Source of the DNA: an uncultured Bacillota bacterium | GTDB lineage: Bacteria > Bacillota > Clostridia > Oscillospirales > Oscillospiraceae | DNA length: 15,048 nt | Reading direction: 5' to 3' | NCBI GenBank assembly: GCA_947383275.1 | Contig: CANDCW010000066.1 | Coordinates: 1-15,048, forward strand | Part shown: piece by piece, positions 8,462 to 15,048 of the stretch | Layout: every line of letters starts with the position of its first letter | Position numbering within the stretch: position 1 is the first letter of the stretch | Notes under the pieces: generated by a model | What the model was told of the DNA's origin: nothing | Database searches by the model: none | The model's input: the letters and a program-made list of their open reading frames with translations, nothing else | Translations under genes and position numbers: made by a program

Positions 8462-8532
8462 GATAACCCCTCCCTGTGCCATCTCACGTGTATTATTCTC
8501 TGCGGCGTTCGCTTTGTCCCATACATCTGCTC

Positions 8533-8561
8533 ATTATAGGCTCTGTGTTCTCAGTTGTAAA
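8533..8561 (-). promoter_or_regulatory. Promoter of the second LysR gene
   Basis: On the minus strand TTTACA (8561-8556), a 17-base spacer and TATAAT (8538-8533). It lies about 70 bases upstream of the LysR start. Confidence 0.65.
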
Positions 8562-8716
8562 GAGATACTAAAAACCTCCAGAAGACAATCCGATTCTTGT
8601 CTCATTCCCAATAGTACCAGCTCCACTACTGCTTTCCCAGCTGTTCAGAAATCGCTATTTATAAAATCAGAACAATAAACAGAACCTTAGTGCAAATTAT
8701 TTGTTAAATTTATCTG

Positions 8717-8745
8717 TTGACTTTGCCGCTTTAAAGCGGTATAGT
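8717..8745 (+). promoter_or_regulatory. ABC operon promoter with a palindrome in the spacer
   Basis: TTGACT (8717-8722), a 17-base spacer and TATAGT (8740-8745). Positions 8726-8739 of the spacer are the perfect palindrome CCGCTTTAAAGCGG, which ends at the -10 box. A protein bound there would sit between the -35 and -10 elements and would most likely repress. Confidence 0.8.
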
Positions 8746-8824
8746 CTAAATGTCAGCAACGCCTTACAAAAATTGTAAAAGCATGCCAACAGACAAACAA
8801 CGCATTGGAAAAGAGGAGATCATC

Positions 8825-9871
8825 ATGAAAAAGAAAGTACTTGCCCTGCTCATGGCCTCCGCCATGGCGCTGAGTATGGCCGCCTGCAGCGGTAACGCCG
8901 GACAGGGCGGCAGTCCCAGCTCCGCCGGCAGCCCCGCCCCGGCCAATTCCGGCAGCCAGGCACCCGCCGGTTCCGGAGACCCGTCCGCCGGCGATCAGAC
9001 CTACACCATCGGCATCTGCCAGCTGGCTCCCCACCCTGCTCTGGACGCCGCCACCCAGGGCTTTAAGGATGTGCTGACGGAGAAGCTGGGGGACAAGGTG
9101 AAGTTCTCCGAGGGCAACGCCGGCGGCGAGGCCAACAACTGCATCCCAATCGTGGACGGCTTTCTCTCTGAGAACGTGGACCTGATCCTGGCCAACGCCA
9201 CCGCCCCGCTCCAGACCGCCGCCTCCGCCACCAGCGAGATTCCCATTCTGGGCACCTCCGTCACCGACTACGCCACCGCCTTGGGCATTGACAACTGGAC
9301 CGGCACCGTGGGCAATAACATCTCTGGCACCTCCGACCTGGCCCCTCTGGACCAGCAGGCTGAGATGCTCCACGAGATGTTCCCCGATGCCAAGAACGTG
9401 GGTCTGCTCTACTGCTCCGCCGAGCCCAACTCCGTATACCAGGTTGAAGTGGTATCCGAGGCCCTCACCGGCATGGGCTACACCTGCACCAACTTCGCCT
9501 TTACCGATGTGAACGACTTGGCCTCCGTCACCCAGAGCGCCTGCGACAGCTCCGACGTGATTTACATCCCCACCGATAACACCGCCGCCAACAACACTGA
9601 GACCATTGCTAATGTGGTCATCCCCGCCAAGATGCCCGTAGTGGCCGGTGAGGAGGGCATCTGCTCTGGCTGCGGCGTAGTGACCCTGTCCATCAGCTAC
9701 TATGACATTGGCAAGATCGCCGGCGAAATGGCCTACGATATCCTGGTCAACGGTGCGGACGTGACCGCTATGCCCATTCAGTTTGCCCCCGAAGTGACCA
9801 AGAAGTATAATGCTGCCAACTGCCAGGCCCTGAATATCACAGTTCCTGACGGCTACGAGGCGATTGGCTAA
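8825..9871 (+). CDS. ABC transporter substrate-binding lipoprotein (TrpX-like, COG2984)
   Basis: Extracytoplasmic solute receptor, anchored as a lipoprotein. The 348-residue precursor starts with a KKK signal peptide, a hydrophobic core and a lipobox ending in SMAAC, with the lipid-bearing cysteine at residue 21. A Ser/Gly/Pro/Ala-rich linker (about 22-58) tethers the folded domain, which begins at TYTIGICQ. The segments LDAATQGF, LILANATAPLQTAA, ILGTSVTDYATAL, NSVYQVE and YIPTDNTAANN are typical of the COG2984 group, relatives of the tryptophan receptor TrpX. ATG 8825 follows a GAGGAG site. First gene of a three-gene operon. The ligand is not identifiable from sequence; aromatic amino acids are only one possibility. 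Confidence 0.93.
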   Translation: MKKKVLALLMASAMALSMAACSGNAGQGGSPSSAGSPAPANSGSQAPAGSGDPSAGDQTYTIGICQLAPHPALDAATQGFKDVLTEKLGDKVKFSEGNAGGEANNCIPIVDGFLSENVDLILANATAPLQTAASATSEIPILGTSVTDYATALGIDNWTGTVGNNISGTSDLAPLDQQAEMLHEMFPDAKNVGLLYCSAEPNSVYQVEVVSEALTGMGYTCTNFAFTDVNDLASVTQSACDSSDVIYIPTDNTAANNTETIANVVIPAKMPVVAGEEGICSGCGVVTLSISYYDIGKIAGEMAYDILVNGADVTAMPIQFAPEVTKKYNAANCQALNITVPDGYEAIG

Positions 9872-9886
9872 GCCGTTCACTCATCC

Positions 9887-9918
9887 AGGGCGGAAAGGGA
9901 ATTCCCTTTTTCCGCCCT
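9887..9918 (+). other. Intercistronic hairpin between the lipoprotein and permease genes
   Basis: AGGGCGGAAA-GGGAA pairs with TTCCC-TTTTTCCGCCCT over 15 bp with one 2-base bulge. No T tract follows, so it is more likely an mRNA-stability or partial-termination element that keeps the receptor more abundant than the membrane parts than a full terminator. Confidence 0.7.
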
Positions 9919-9970
9919 ATGAGTATATTCTGCGGGGCCAAGCCCTGGAAGAGAAGAGGAGACATTGTCT

Positions 9971-10918
9971 ATGGAATTTCTAACCACCCTGTTGAAATCC
10001 ATGCCGGGGGCTATGGGTCAGGGCCTCATCTGGGGCATCATGGCCATCGGCGTCTATATCACTTACCGCATTCTGGACGTGGCCGACCTGACGGTGGACG
10101 GCTCTCTGGGCACTGGCGGGGCCGTGTGCGTCCTACTGGCCCTGAACGGCGTCAACATCTGGGTCGCTACCCTATGCGCCATCTTTGCCGGGATGCTGGC
10201 GGGTCTGGTTACTGGCCTGCTCCACACCCGCTGCGGTATCCCCGCCATCCTGGCCGGCATTTTGACCCAACTGGCGCTGTATTCTGTCAACCTGCGGATT
10301 ATGGGCTGGGGCAGCGCCACCGGCACCCAAGCCACCCTGGCTATTCGGGTAGACAATTTCAATCTACTGGTGTCCTCCCGGTACATCCGCTCTTTGGGGC
10401 CGGACAATCCGCTGCTTTTATTGGTGCTTTTGGTGGCAGCGGTGATTGGAGTGCTGTATTGGTTCTTTGGCACCGAGCAGGGCTGTGCCCTGCGGGCCAC
10501 CGGCTCAAACCCCAGCATGTCCCGTGCCCAAGGCATCAATACTGATAGCAGCAAGGTGGTGGGCCTGATGCTGTCCAACGGCCTGGTAGCCCTGTCCGGC
10601 GCCCTGCTGGCCCAGTATCAGGGGGCCTCCAGCGTGGATATGGGCCGAGGCGCCATCGTTATCGGTTTGGCCGCCGTCATCATTGGACAGGTGCTGCTGA
10701 GCAAGGTCTTCCGCAACTTCGCCCTGAAGCTGCTCTCCGCCGTTGTTGGAGCCATCATCTACTATGTGGCGATTCAAATTGTCCTCCGCCTGGGGATGGA
10801 TACCAATGACTTGAAGCTGCTCACCGCCCTGGTGGTGGCCGTGTTCCTATCTATTCCCTACTGGAAGAGCCGGTATTTCTCTAAGCCAGTCCACAAAGGA
10901 GGGACAGTCCATGCTTGA
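9971..10918 (+). CDS. ABC transporter permease (TrpY-like, COG4120)
   Basis: Integral membrane component of the importer, 315 residues with about eight or more hydrophobic segments, e.g. near 13-33, 50-90, 135-160, 190-240 and 260-300. The opening segment with ITYRILDVADLTVDGSLGTGGAV is typical of the COG4120 permeases, which pair with COG2984 receptors. ATG 9971 follows a GAGGAG site with about 9 bases spacing; an in-frame TTG at 9965 is too close to that site. The 3' end overlaps the ATPase start by 8 bases, so translation is probably coupled. Confidence 0.92.
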   Translation: MEFLTTLLKSMPGAMGQGLIWGIMAIGVYITYRILDVADLTVDGSLGTGGAVCVLLALNGVNIWVATLCAIFAGMLAGLVTGLLHTRCGIPAILAGILTQLALYSVNLRIMGWGSATGTQATLAIRVDNFNLLVSSRYIRSLGPDNPLLLLVLLVAAVIGVLYWFFGTEQGCALRATGSNPSMSRAQGINTDSSKVVGLMLSNGLVALSGALLAQYQGASSVDMGRGAIVIGLAAVIIGQVLLSKVFRNFALKLLSAVVGAIIYYVAIQIVLRLGMDTNDLKLLTALVVAVFLSIPYWKSRYFSKPVHKGGTVHA

Positions 10919-11705
10919 GATTAAAGAAGTCTGGAAAACCTTTAATGCCGGGACCATCAACGAAAAACAGGCCCTGCGGGGCGTCAGCCTGACTTTGAAT
11001 GATGGCGATTTCTGCACCGTCATCGGCGGCAATGGAGCGGGTAAGTCTACCATGCTCAATGCTGTGGCCGGCACCTGGGCGGTGGATGAAGGGACTATCT
11101 CCATCGGTGGAGTGGACGTGACCCGCCTGCCTGAGTATAAGCGCGCCCCCTACATTGGTCGAGTGTTCCAAGACCCTATGCTGGGCACCGCCCCCACCAT
11201 GCAGATTGTGGAGAACTTGGCCCTGGCCGCCCGGCGGGGGCAGAAGCGGGGCCTGCGCTGGGGCATCACCTCCACAGAGAAAGAGCTGTATCACCAGATG
11301 CTGAAAAATCTGGACCTGGGCCTGGAGGACCGGCTAACCAGCAAGGTGGGCCTGTTGTCCGGCGGCCAGCGGCAGGCGCTGACTTTGCTGATGGCTTCGC
11401 TGCGAAAGCCCAAGCTTCTCCTGTTGGATGAGCACACTGCCGCTCTGGACCCTAAAACTGCCGCCAAAGTGCTGGAGTTGTCCGACCGGATTGTGGCGGG
11501 TAACCATCTGACCACTATGATGGTTACTCACAATATGAGGGACGCCATTGCCCACGGGAACCGGCTGATTATGATGTACGACGGAAAGATTGTTATTGAT
11601 GTGTCTGGAGAGGAAAAGAAAAAGCTCACTGTCCACCAGTTGCTGGAGCTGTTCAGCAAAGTAAGCGGTTCCGATGAGGCGGACGACAAGCTGCTGTTGT
11701 CTTAG
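10911..11705 (+). CDS. ABC transporter ATP-binding protein (TrpZ-like, COG1101)
   Basis: Cytoplasmic ATPase that powers the importer, 264 residues. Motifs in order: Walker A GGNGAGKST (39-47), Q-loop at Q87, ABC signature LSGGQ (149-153), Walker B LLLLDE (169-174) and switch histidine H207 in VTHNM. It overlaps the permease gene and has a GGAGGG site upstream inside it. It closes the operon with TAG, and no convincing terminator follows; the next sequence is a short transposase-like remnant and then a minus-strand gene fragment. Confidence 0.95.
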   Translation: MLEIKEVWKTFNAGTINEKQALRGVSLTLNDGDFCTVIGGNGAGKSTMLNAVAGTWAVDEGTISIGGVDVTRLPEYKRAPYIGRVFQDPMLGTAPTMQIVENLALAARRGQKRGLRWGITSTEKELYHQMLKNLDLGLEDRLTSKVGLLSGGQRQALTLLMASLRKPKLLLLDEHTAALDPKTAAKVLELSDRIVAGNHLTTMMVTHNMRDAIAHGNRLIMMYDGKIVIDVSGEEKKKLTVHQLLELFSKVSGSDEADDKLLLS

Positions 11706-11756
11706 CTCGTAGAAGAAACGCTGAACGAACTGCTGGAGCAGAAGGCGGAGCGGCTG
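11706..11756 (+). pseudogene. Possible IS256-family (Mutator-type) transposase remnant
   Basis: Directly after the ATPase stop, 17 codons read LVEETLNELLEQKAERL. This strongly resembles the N-terminal part of IS256-type transposases (LVEETLNELLEAEAEKL-like, from memory). The match ends there, and the following residues (KTRRPRADERGG) no longer fit. It has no start of its own and no terminal repeats were found. The match is short, so this is a tentative call. It sits where the GC-rich sequence gives way to AT-richer DNA, which supports an old insertion or deletion endpoint. Confidence 0.42.
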
Positions 11757-11798
11757 AAAACCAGGCGGCCCAGGGCAGATGAAAGAGGAGGAGAAGCG

Positions 11799-12167
11799 TT
11801 AAAAATCTTTGTCTGCGTCGCCGCTGTACACCTGCTTGCCTACCCGCTTCTCCAAAAATACTGATAATCCGAAAGCTGCACAGATGTAAAGCATCGCACC
11901 TACAATGATAGAGATATGCAGATTTCGAAATAGCAGAAAAATTTGGAGAATGGCCATTGCGAACGCGACCACAGCCATAATATTCATGGCTCTAGGCTTT
12001 AAGATGAAGAACGCCTTTTTGCATGCTTCAGGATACCTCTTATGGAGTTGTGTGGAGGCGGCAATTGGCATCAGAGTCAGAACAATAGAGATTCCAGTGC
12101 CATAGGTAGATACAGTGGCCAGAGAAATATCAAAAATAACAGGAATGACACCAATTAAGTAGAACAT
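11799..12167 (-). pseudogene. C-terminal fragment of an APC-family amino-acid permease
   Basis: 122 residues with about four hydrophobic segments (roughly 2-18, 22-38, 60-80 and 87-105). They include the loop QLHKRYPEACKKAFF, which resembles the cytoplasmic loop before the last two helices of APC amino-acid permeases. Complete members have about 430-500 residues and 12 helices, so only the last third remains. There is no space for the rest: the sigma-54 activator ends 78 bases upstream. The ATG at 12167 has only a weak AAGAGAA site. It is most likely a deletion remnant; a small expressed membrane protein cannot be excluded. Base composition is AT-richer than the ABC operon next door. Confidence 0.7.
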
Positions 12168-12245
12168 GTGAGTTCTCTTTGCATAATCTCGTTTTATCCT
12201 GCTGCCCGTCTGTAAAAATTTTTTAACATGTAAAATATTCTTTAC

Positions 12246-13974
12246 CTATTCTGTAAAATTTTCTTTCCTCTTATTCAAGCGAATTTGCCGGTAGTGGAGA
12301 TTTTGTCGGGAGATTCCCAACAGCTCCGCAGCACGTTTTTTATTTCCACCGGCCCGTTGAAGCGCGGATTGAATGATTCTCCTTTCATAAATATCCAAGG
12401 CATCTTCGATGGAAATGCCGTTTAGGATCACATTCGGATTCTCCAGCGATGGAATTTCCTCGGCGGACGCATCATTTTTTGGCACAAATTGATGCACAAG
12501 ATGCTGAGGAAGATCAGTCAACTCCAAATAAGGATTTTGTGCCCGAATCATCATGTTTTCAATTACGTAATCCAATTCCCGTACATTGCCTGGCCAAGTG
12601 TAGGACAAAATCAGCGCCTGAGTCTTCGGCTCAAGGTCCTTTATGTCTTTGTAGAAGAGCTTGTTGTATTTTTCCACAAAGTAACGACTCAGTTCCAAAA
12701 TATCCTCTGGACGTTCCCGCAGAGGGGGGAATATATAGGGAAAGTGGTGCAATGCGGTAAAACAAATCATTTCTCAGCCTGCCGTCCTGGATCAGTATTT
12801 GGGGGTCTTCATTCATTGCACTGATGATCCGGCAGTCGATAGGATACATGCCGTGTCCACCAACCCGCATGGCTTTCCGTTCCTGAAGGACCCGCAGCAG
12901 TTTTGTCTGCATCTGTATCGGCATAGAATTGAGCTCATCCAAAAAGATAGTTCCATGCTTTGCCGTCTGAAATAATCCTGCCGATTCCACCGATCCCGTA
13001 TAAGCGCCACGGACTGTCCCAAACAAAATGCTTTCCAGGAGATTTTCCGGGATAGCTGCACAGTTTATGGGAATAAATGGCTCCTTTCCCCGCTGCCCAT
13101 AGTTATGAATGCTCTGAGCAAACATCTCCTTTCCAGTCCCGGTCTCTCCGATAATCAGCACATTCTGATCCAGTACGGCCATAATCTGTGCCTCCCGAAC
13201 TGCGTTTTTAATAGCCTGGCTTTTTCCCATGATGTTTAGAAACGAGTAGCTAGTATTATTTTTTTCCTTATTCTTCTCGTCTTGTAAGTCCCTCAGATGC
13301 ATACACCGCCGTAACTCTGTAATCTCCTGCAGCAGTGACTGAAGCTTCCTGTCATCATACATGATCGTGTAGGCAAGGATATTGCTTCCCCGGTATTGAA
13401 AAGGATAGGTACTGTACAAGAGCGGATGATAGATAAAGTTCTTTCCGGTCTCCTTACGGTTGACGTACTGATTTATAATGGCCTTTCCGGTTTCGATCAC
13501 TCGTTTGTGCTCTTTTTGGTCCTCGGAGAAATAATCATAAAAGTCTGAAAGATAGTGCTTACACATTTCCTGTTGTGGGATGCCATAATAATCCGCAGCC
13601 ATCTGACTCCCAATTACAAACCGCCCTTCTGTATTTGTACCCAGCACATCCAGCTTGTCTACAATTTCCCGATAGCACTGCAGTTGAATCTTAGGATTCC
13701 TGAAGTCTGTCAGATTTTCCAGATAGCAGATAGACTGCATATCTTCTCCAGCTGTTATCTCAACCACGTACCGGTCTCCCCAGGGGGCGCGGTAATAGTT
13801 CTCCTGACCCTCCTGCTCTAAAGCCAGGCAGCAATTCAGCGGCTACCCAAGCCACTCCGACATGGTTTCAGTGTTTTGTGCATACCGATTCATCCATATA
13901 ATTACGCCATTGGAGTCAATGACAAAAATTTCTTGTTCGATTCGGTCTAAAACCTGCTCTAATAAACCGTTCAT
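12246..13974 (-). pseudogene. Broken sigma-54-dependent activator (PAS - AAA+ - Fis HTH)
   Basis: Rebuilt across its lesions, this is a protein of about 575 residues. It has an N-terminal PAS-like sensor (from IFVIDSNGVIIWMN), then an AAA+ domain with Walker A GETGTGKE, sigma-54 contact loop GAYTGS (usually GAFTGA) and Walker B TIFLDE, and last a Fis-type helix-turn-helix (NKKRAAELLGISRQNLHYR). The frame from ATG 13974 meets an in-frame TAG at codon 44 (13845-13843) and continues open afterwards. A frameshift occurs in a run of six C at 12729-12724: one base fewer restores IPPLRERPEDI, the usual sequence there. Such proteins activate RpoN promoters of catabolic operons, often for amino acids. 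With two lesions it is probably inactive. Confidence 0.88.
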
Positions 13975-14008
13975 ATTAACTTAAAACCTCATAATCAGTG
14001 TTGACCCT

Positions 14009-14014
14009 ATTATA
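14009..14014 (-). promoter_or_regulatory. Candidate -10 box of the sigma-54 activator gene
   Basis: On the minus strand TGGTATAAT gives a perfect TATAAT (14014-14009) with the extended TGn element. The matching -35 is poor. It lies 35 bases upstream of the start codon. Confidence 0.5.
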
Positions 14015-14086
14015 CCATAGAACACATTATTTATCGGCTCTTTTTTGAAAAATGCTGTCATCAGTTTTGCTTTGTCGGAAATAAGC

Positions 14087-14110
14087 GGCGGGAGGAAAAT
14101 ACCTCCCGCC
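14087..14110 (-). terminator. Hairpin after the CoA-transferase gene
   Basis: A perfect 9-bp stem, GGCGGGAGG against CCTCCCGCC with a 6-base loop, lies 20 bases past the stop. On the minus strand the trailing bases (GCTTATTT) are only moderately T-rich. On the plus strand a better T run follows after a few bases. It separates the gene from the activator. Confidence 0.65.
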
Positions 14111-14129
14111 TCAGCATTTTTATGTCCCC

Positions 14130-15048
14130 CTATAGCAAGCCCATCTCTTTCGCCTGGAAGGTAAGCTCCTCCCGAAATTTAGGGTGCGCCACTTGAATCA
14201 ATTCCTGTGCCCGCTGGGAAGGTGATTTTCCGACCAGTTTGGCAATTCCTTGTTCTGTTACAACATATTCGATAACCGATCGCGGAAGGCTGACTGGAGT
14301 TCCTGGCTTAAATGTAGGTGTGATCTTTGAGAATTTTCCATTTTTGGTGACCGACTCTAGAACCACAATGGATTTTCCTTCAGAATTTGCGGAGGCGGCA
14401 GAGGCGAAGTTGCAGATACCGCCCATTCCGCTGTACTGCTGTCCCTTAAGGAACTCTGCGTTGGCTTGGCCCATCAGGTCGATCTCCACCGCATTGTTGA
14501 TGGCGGTCACACGATGCTGCCGGTAGATGGTCCCCGGATTTAAGACCTCCTGGGAATTGTTCAGTGCTGTGCCGGGGTTGTGGTTCAGCCAGTCGTAAAG
14601 CCGTCTGGTCCCTACTACCTGAGTAAAGACAGAGATGCCTCGATTTTCACTCTTCTTCTGGTTCGTAATAACACCCTGCTGAGTAAGCAGCATTAGAATT
14701 TCGCCGTACACCTCTGTATGGACTCCCAGATCCCGCTTGTTCTCCAAGTACATCAGGGCGGCGGCGTTCAGCCGGCCCAAGCCCACCTATAGGGTGGCCT
14801 CGTCGGGGATCAGCTCGGATAGATATCCGCCGATAGCCTTGTAAACGGGGATGTTCTCCTCGTCTACATCCACACCAGGGCCCTCCATCAGGTAGTTTTC
14901 CGCGTCATCTGTGACGATATAATTTACTTCGCTGACGTGAATTACATTGCTGCCAGGTACAAACAGAAAGGTGGTGTTGGTTTCCACAATCACCAGTTTG
15001 AGCAATTGTCGATCCCAGTCTCGTCTCCCCAGTAAATCACGGCATTTT
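14130..15048 (-). pseudogene. Acetyl-CoA hydrolase/transferase family gene (4-hydroxybutyrate/butyrate-type CoA-transferase) with in-frame TAG, 5' end outside window
   Basis: The minus-strand frame runs from the right edge to 14130 (304 sense codons) and is interrupted by one TAG at 14789-14787, after LIPDEATL and before VGLGRLNAAAL. In the family this joint is normally continuous and often has Gln, so CAG to TAG is the simplest change. Family segments include KLVIVETN, HVSEVNYIVTDD, LIPDEATL, DLGVHTEV (where the catalytic Glu is expected), GTRRLYDWL, AINNAVEIDLMGQ, GQQYSGMGG, YVVTEQGIAKL and HPKFREEL. The enzyme would swap CoA between acyl-CoA and acetate or a related acid in fermentation. 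Its place beside a sigma-54 activator and a permease stub suggests a former amino-acid fermentation locus. Substrate cannot be fixed. Confidence 0.85.

Larger units (their letters stand above)
8462..8824. other. Divergent control region between the LysR gene and the ABC operon
   Basis: This 363-base stretch has no gene. It holds the LysR promoter, a direct repeat of CAGAAC (8668-8673 and 8680-8685), an AT-rich stretch, and the ABC promoter with its palindromic spacer. A short reading frame from 8750 into the lipoprotein gene is only an N-terminal extension without its own ribosome site. Confidence 0.7.

Noticed and set aside
8750..8824. Upstream start giving the ABC lipoprotein a 25-residue extension
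   Set aside because: It would put charged residues before a complete lipoprotein signal peptide, and the ribosome site GAGGAG directs ATG 8825.
12168..12245. Sigma-54 (-24/-12) promoter for the permease fragment
   Set aside because: No GG and GC pair with the required spacing and TGGCAC/TTGCA flavour was found on the minus strand in this gap.
12168..12248. Activator TAG followed by 26 open codons in frame with the permease stub
   Set aside because: The Fis-type domain is complete before the TAG, and the linker residues resemble neither protein. The gap is too short for an alternative reading, so chance frame agreement is the simpler view.
12246..15048. Genome-wide UAG recoding such as pyrrolysine
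   Set aside because: UAG is a frequent genuine stop in this window (cysE, second LysR, ABC ATPase), the affected proteins are not methylamine methyltransferases, and a frameshift and a truncation nearby point to pseudogene decay.

Overview
The window looks like a chromosomal segment of a GC-rich, low-GC-lineage-type Firmicute, most likely a gut Oscillospiraceae relative (Flavonifractor/Intestinimonas-like). This rests on consensus sigma-A promoters, Shine-Dalgarno sites of the GGAGG type, a T-box leader, a SAM-I riboswitch, a lipoprotein ABC transporter with a Ser/Gly/Pro/Ala linker, and the flavour of the MetK and CysS proteins. The genus is an inference.

Left part (1-3746): sulfur amino acid genes. 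cysE and cysS (cysS runs off the left edge) form a minus-strand operon behind a T-box leader whose probable specifier is UGC (Cys). Divergently, metK lies behind a textbook SAM-I riboswitch and terminator. The two -35 boxes are only 38 bp apart, so one short block reads charged tRNA-Cys to the left and SAM to the right.

Middle part (3747-8461): deoC stands alone and converges on a minus-strand pair (HIT-family hydrolase, then a LysR regulator) through a shared bidirectional terminator. metY (O-acetylhomoserine sulfhydrylase) follows on the minus strand with a near-perfect promoter whose -10 region is overlapped by a perfect inverted repeat, so it appears to be under operator control and not under a riboswitch. 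A second LysR gene follows.

ABC transporter (8462-11705): divergent from the second LysR gene is a three-gene operon for a lipoprotein, a permease and an ATPase of the TrpXYZ-like family (COG2984/COG4120/COG1101). The promoter spacer is almost entirely a perfect 14-bp palindrome, and a long hairpin separates the first and second genes. The substrate cannot be read from the sequence.

Right part (11706-15048): a decayed catabolic locus that is AT-richer than the rest, most clearly between 11.8 and 14.05 kb. It starts with a short probable IS256-type transposase remnant. Then come, all on the minus strand, the C-terminal stub of an APC amino-acid permease, a PAS-AAA+-Fis sigma-54 activator broken by an in-frame TAG and a frameshift in a C6 tract, and an acetyl-CoA hydrolase/transferase family gene broken by another in-frame TAG. 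The simplest reading is an amino-acid or organic-acid fermentation island under sigma-54 control that has been truncated and inactivated. Amber readthrough and slippage-based phase variation are alternatives that can be tested. TAG also ends several intact genes here (cysE, the second LysR gene, the ABC ATPase gene), which argues against genome-wide amber recoding.

No tRNA, rRNA, CRISPR array or intact mobile element was seen.
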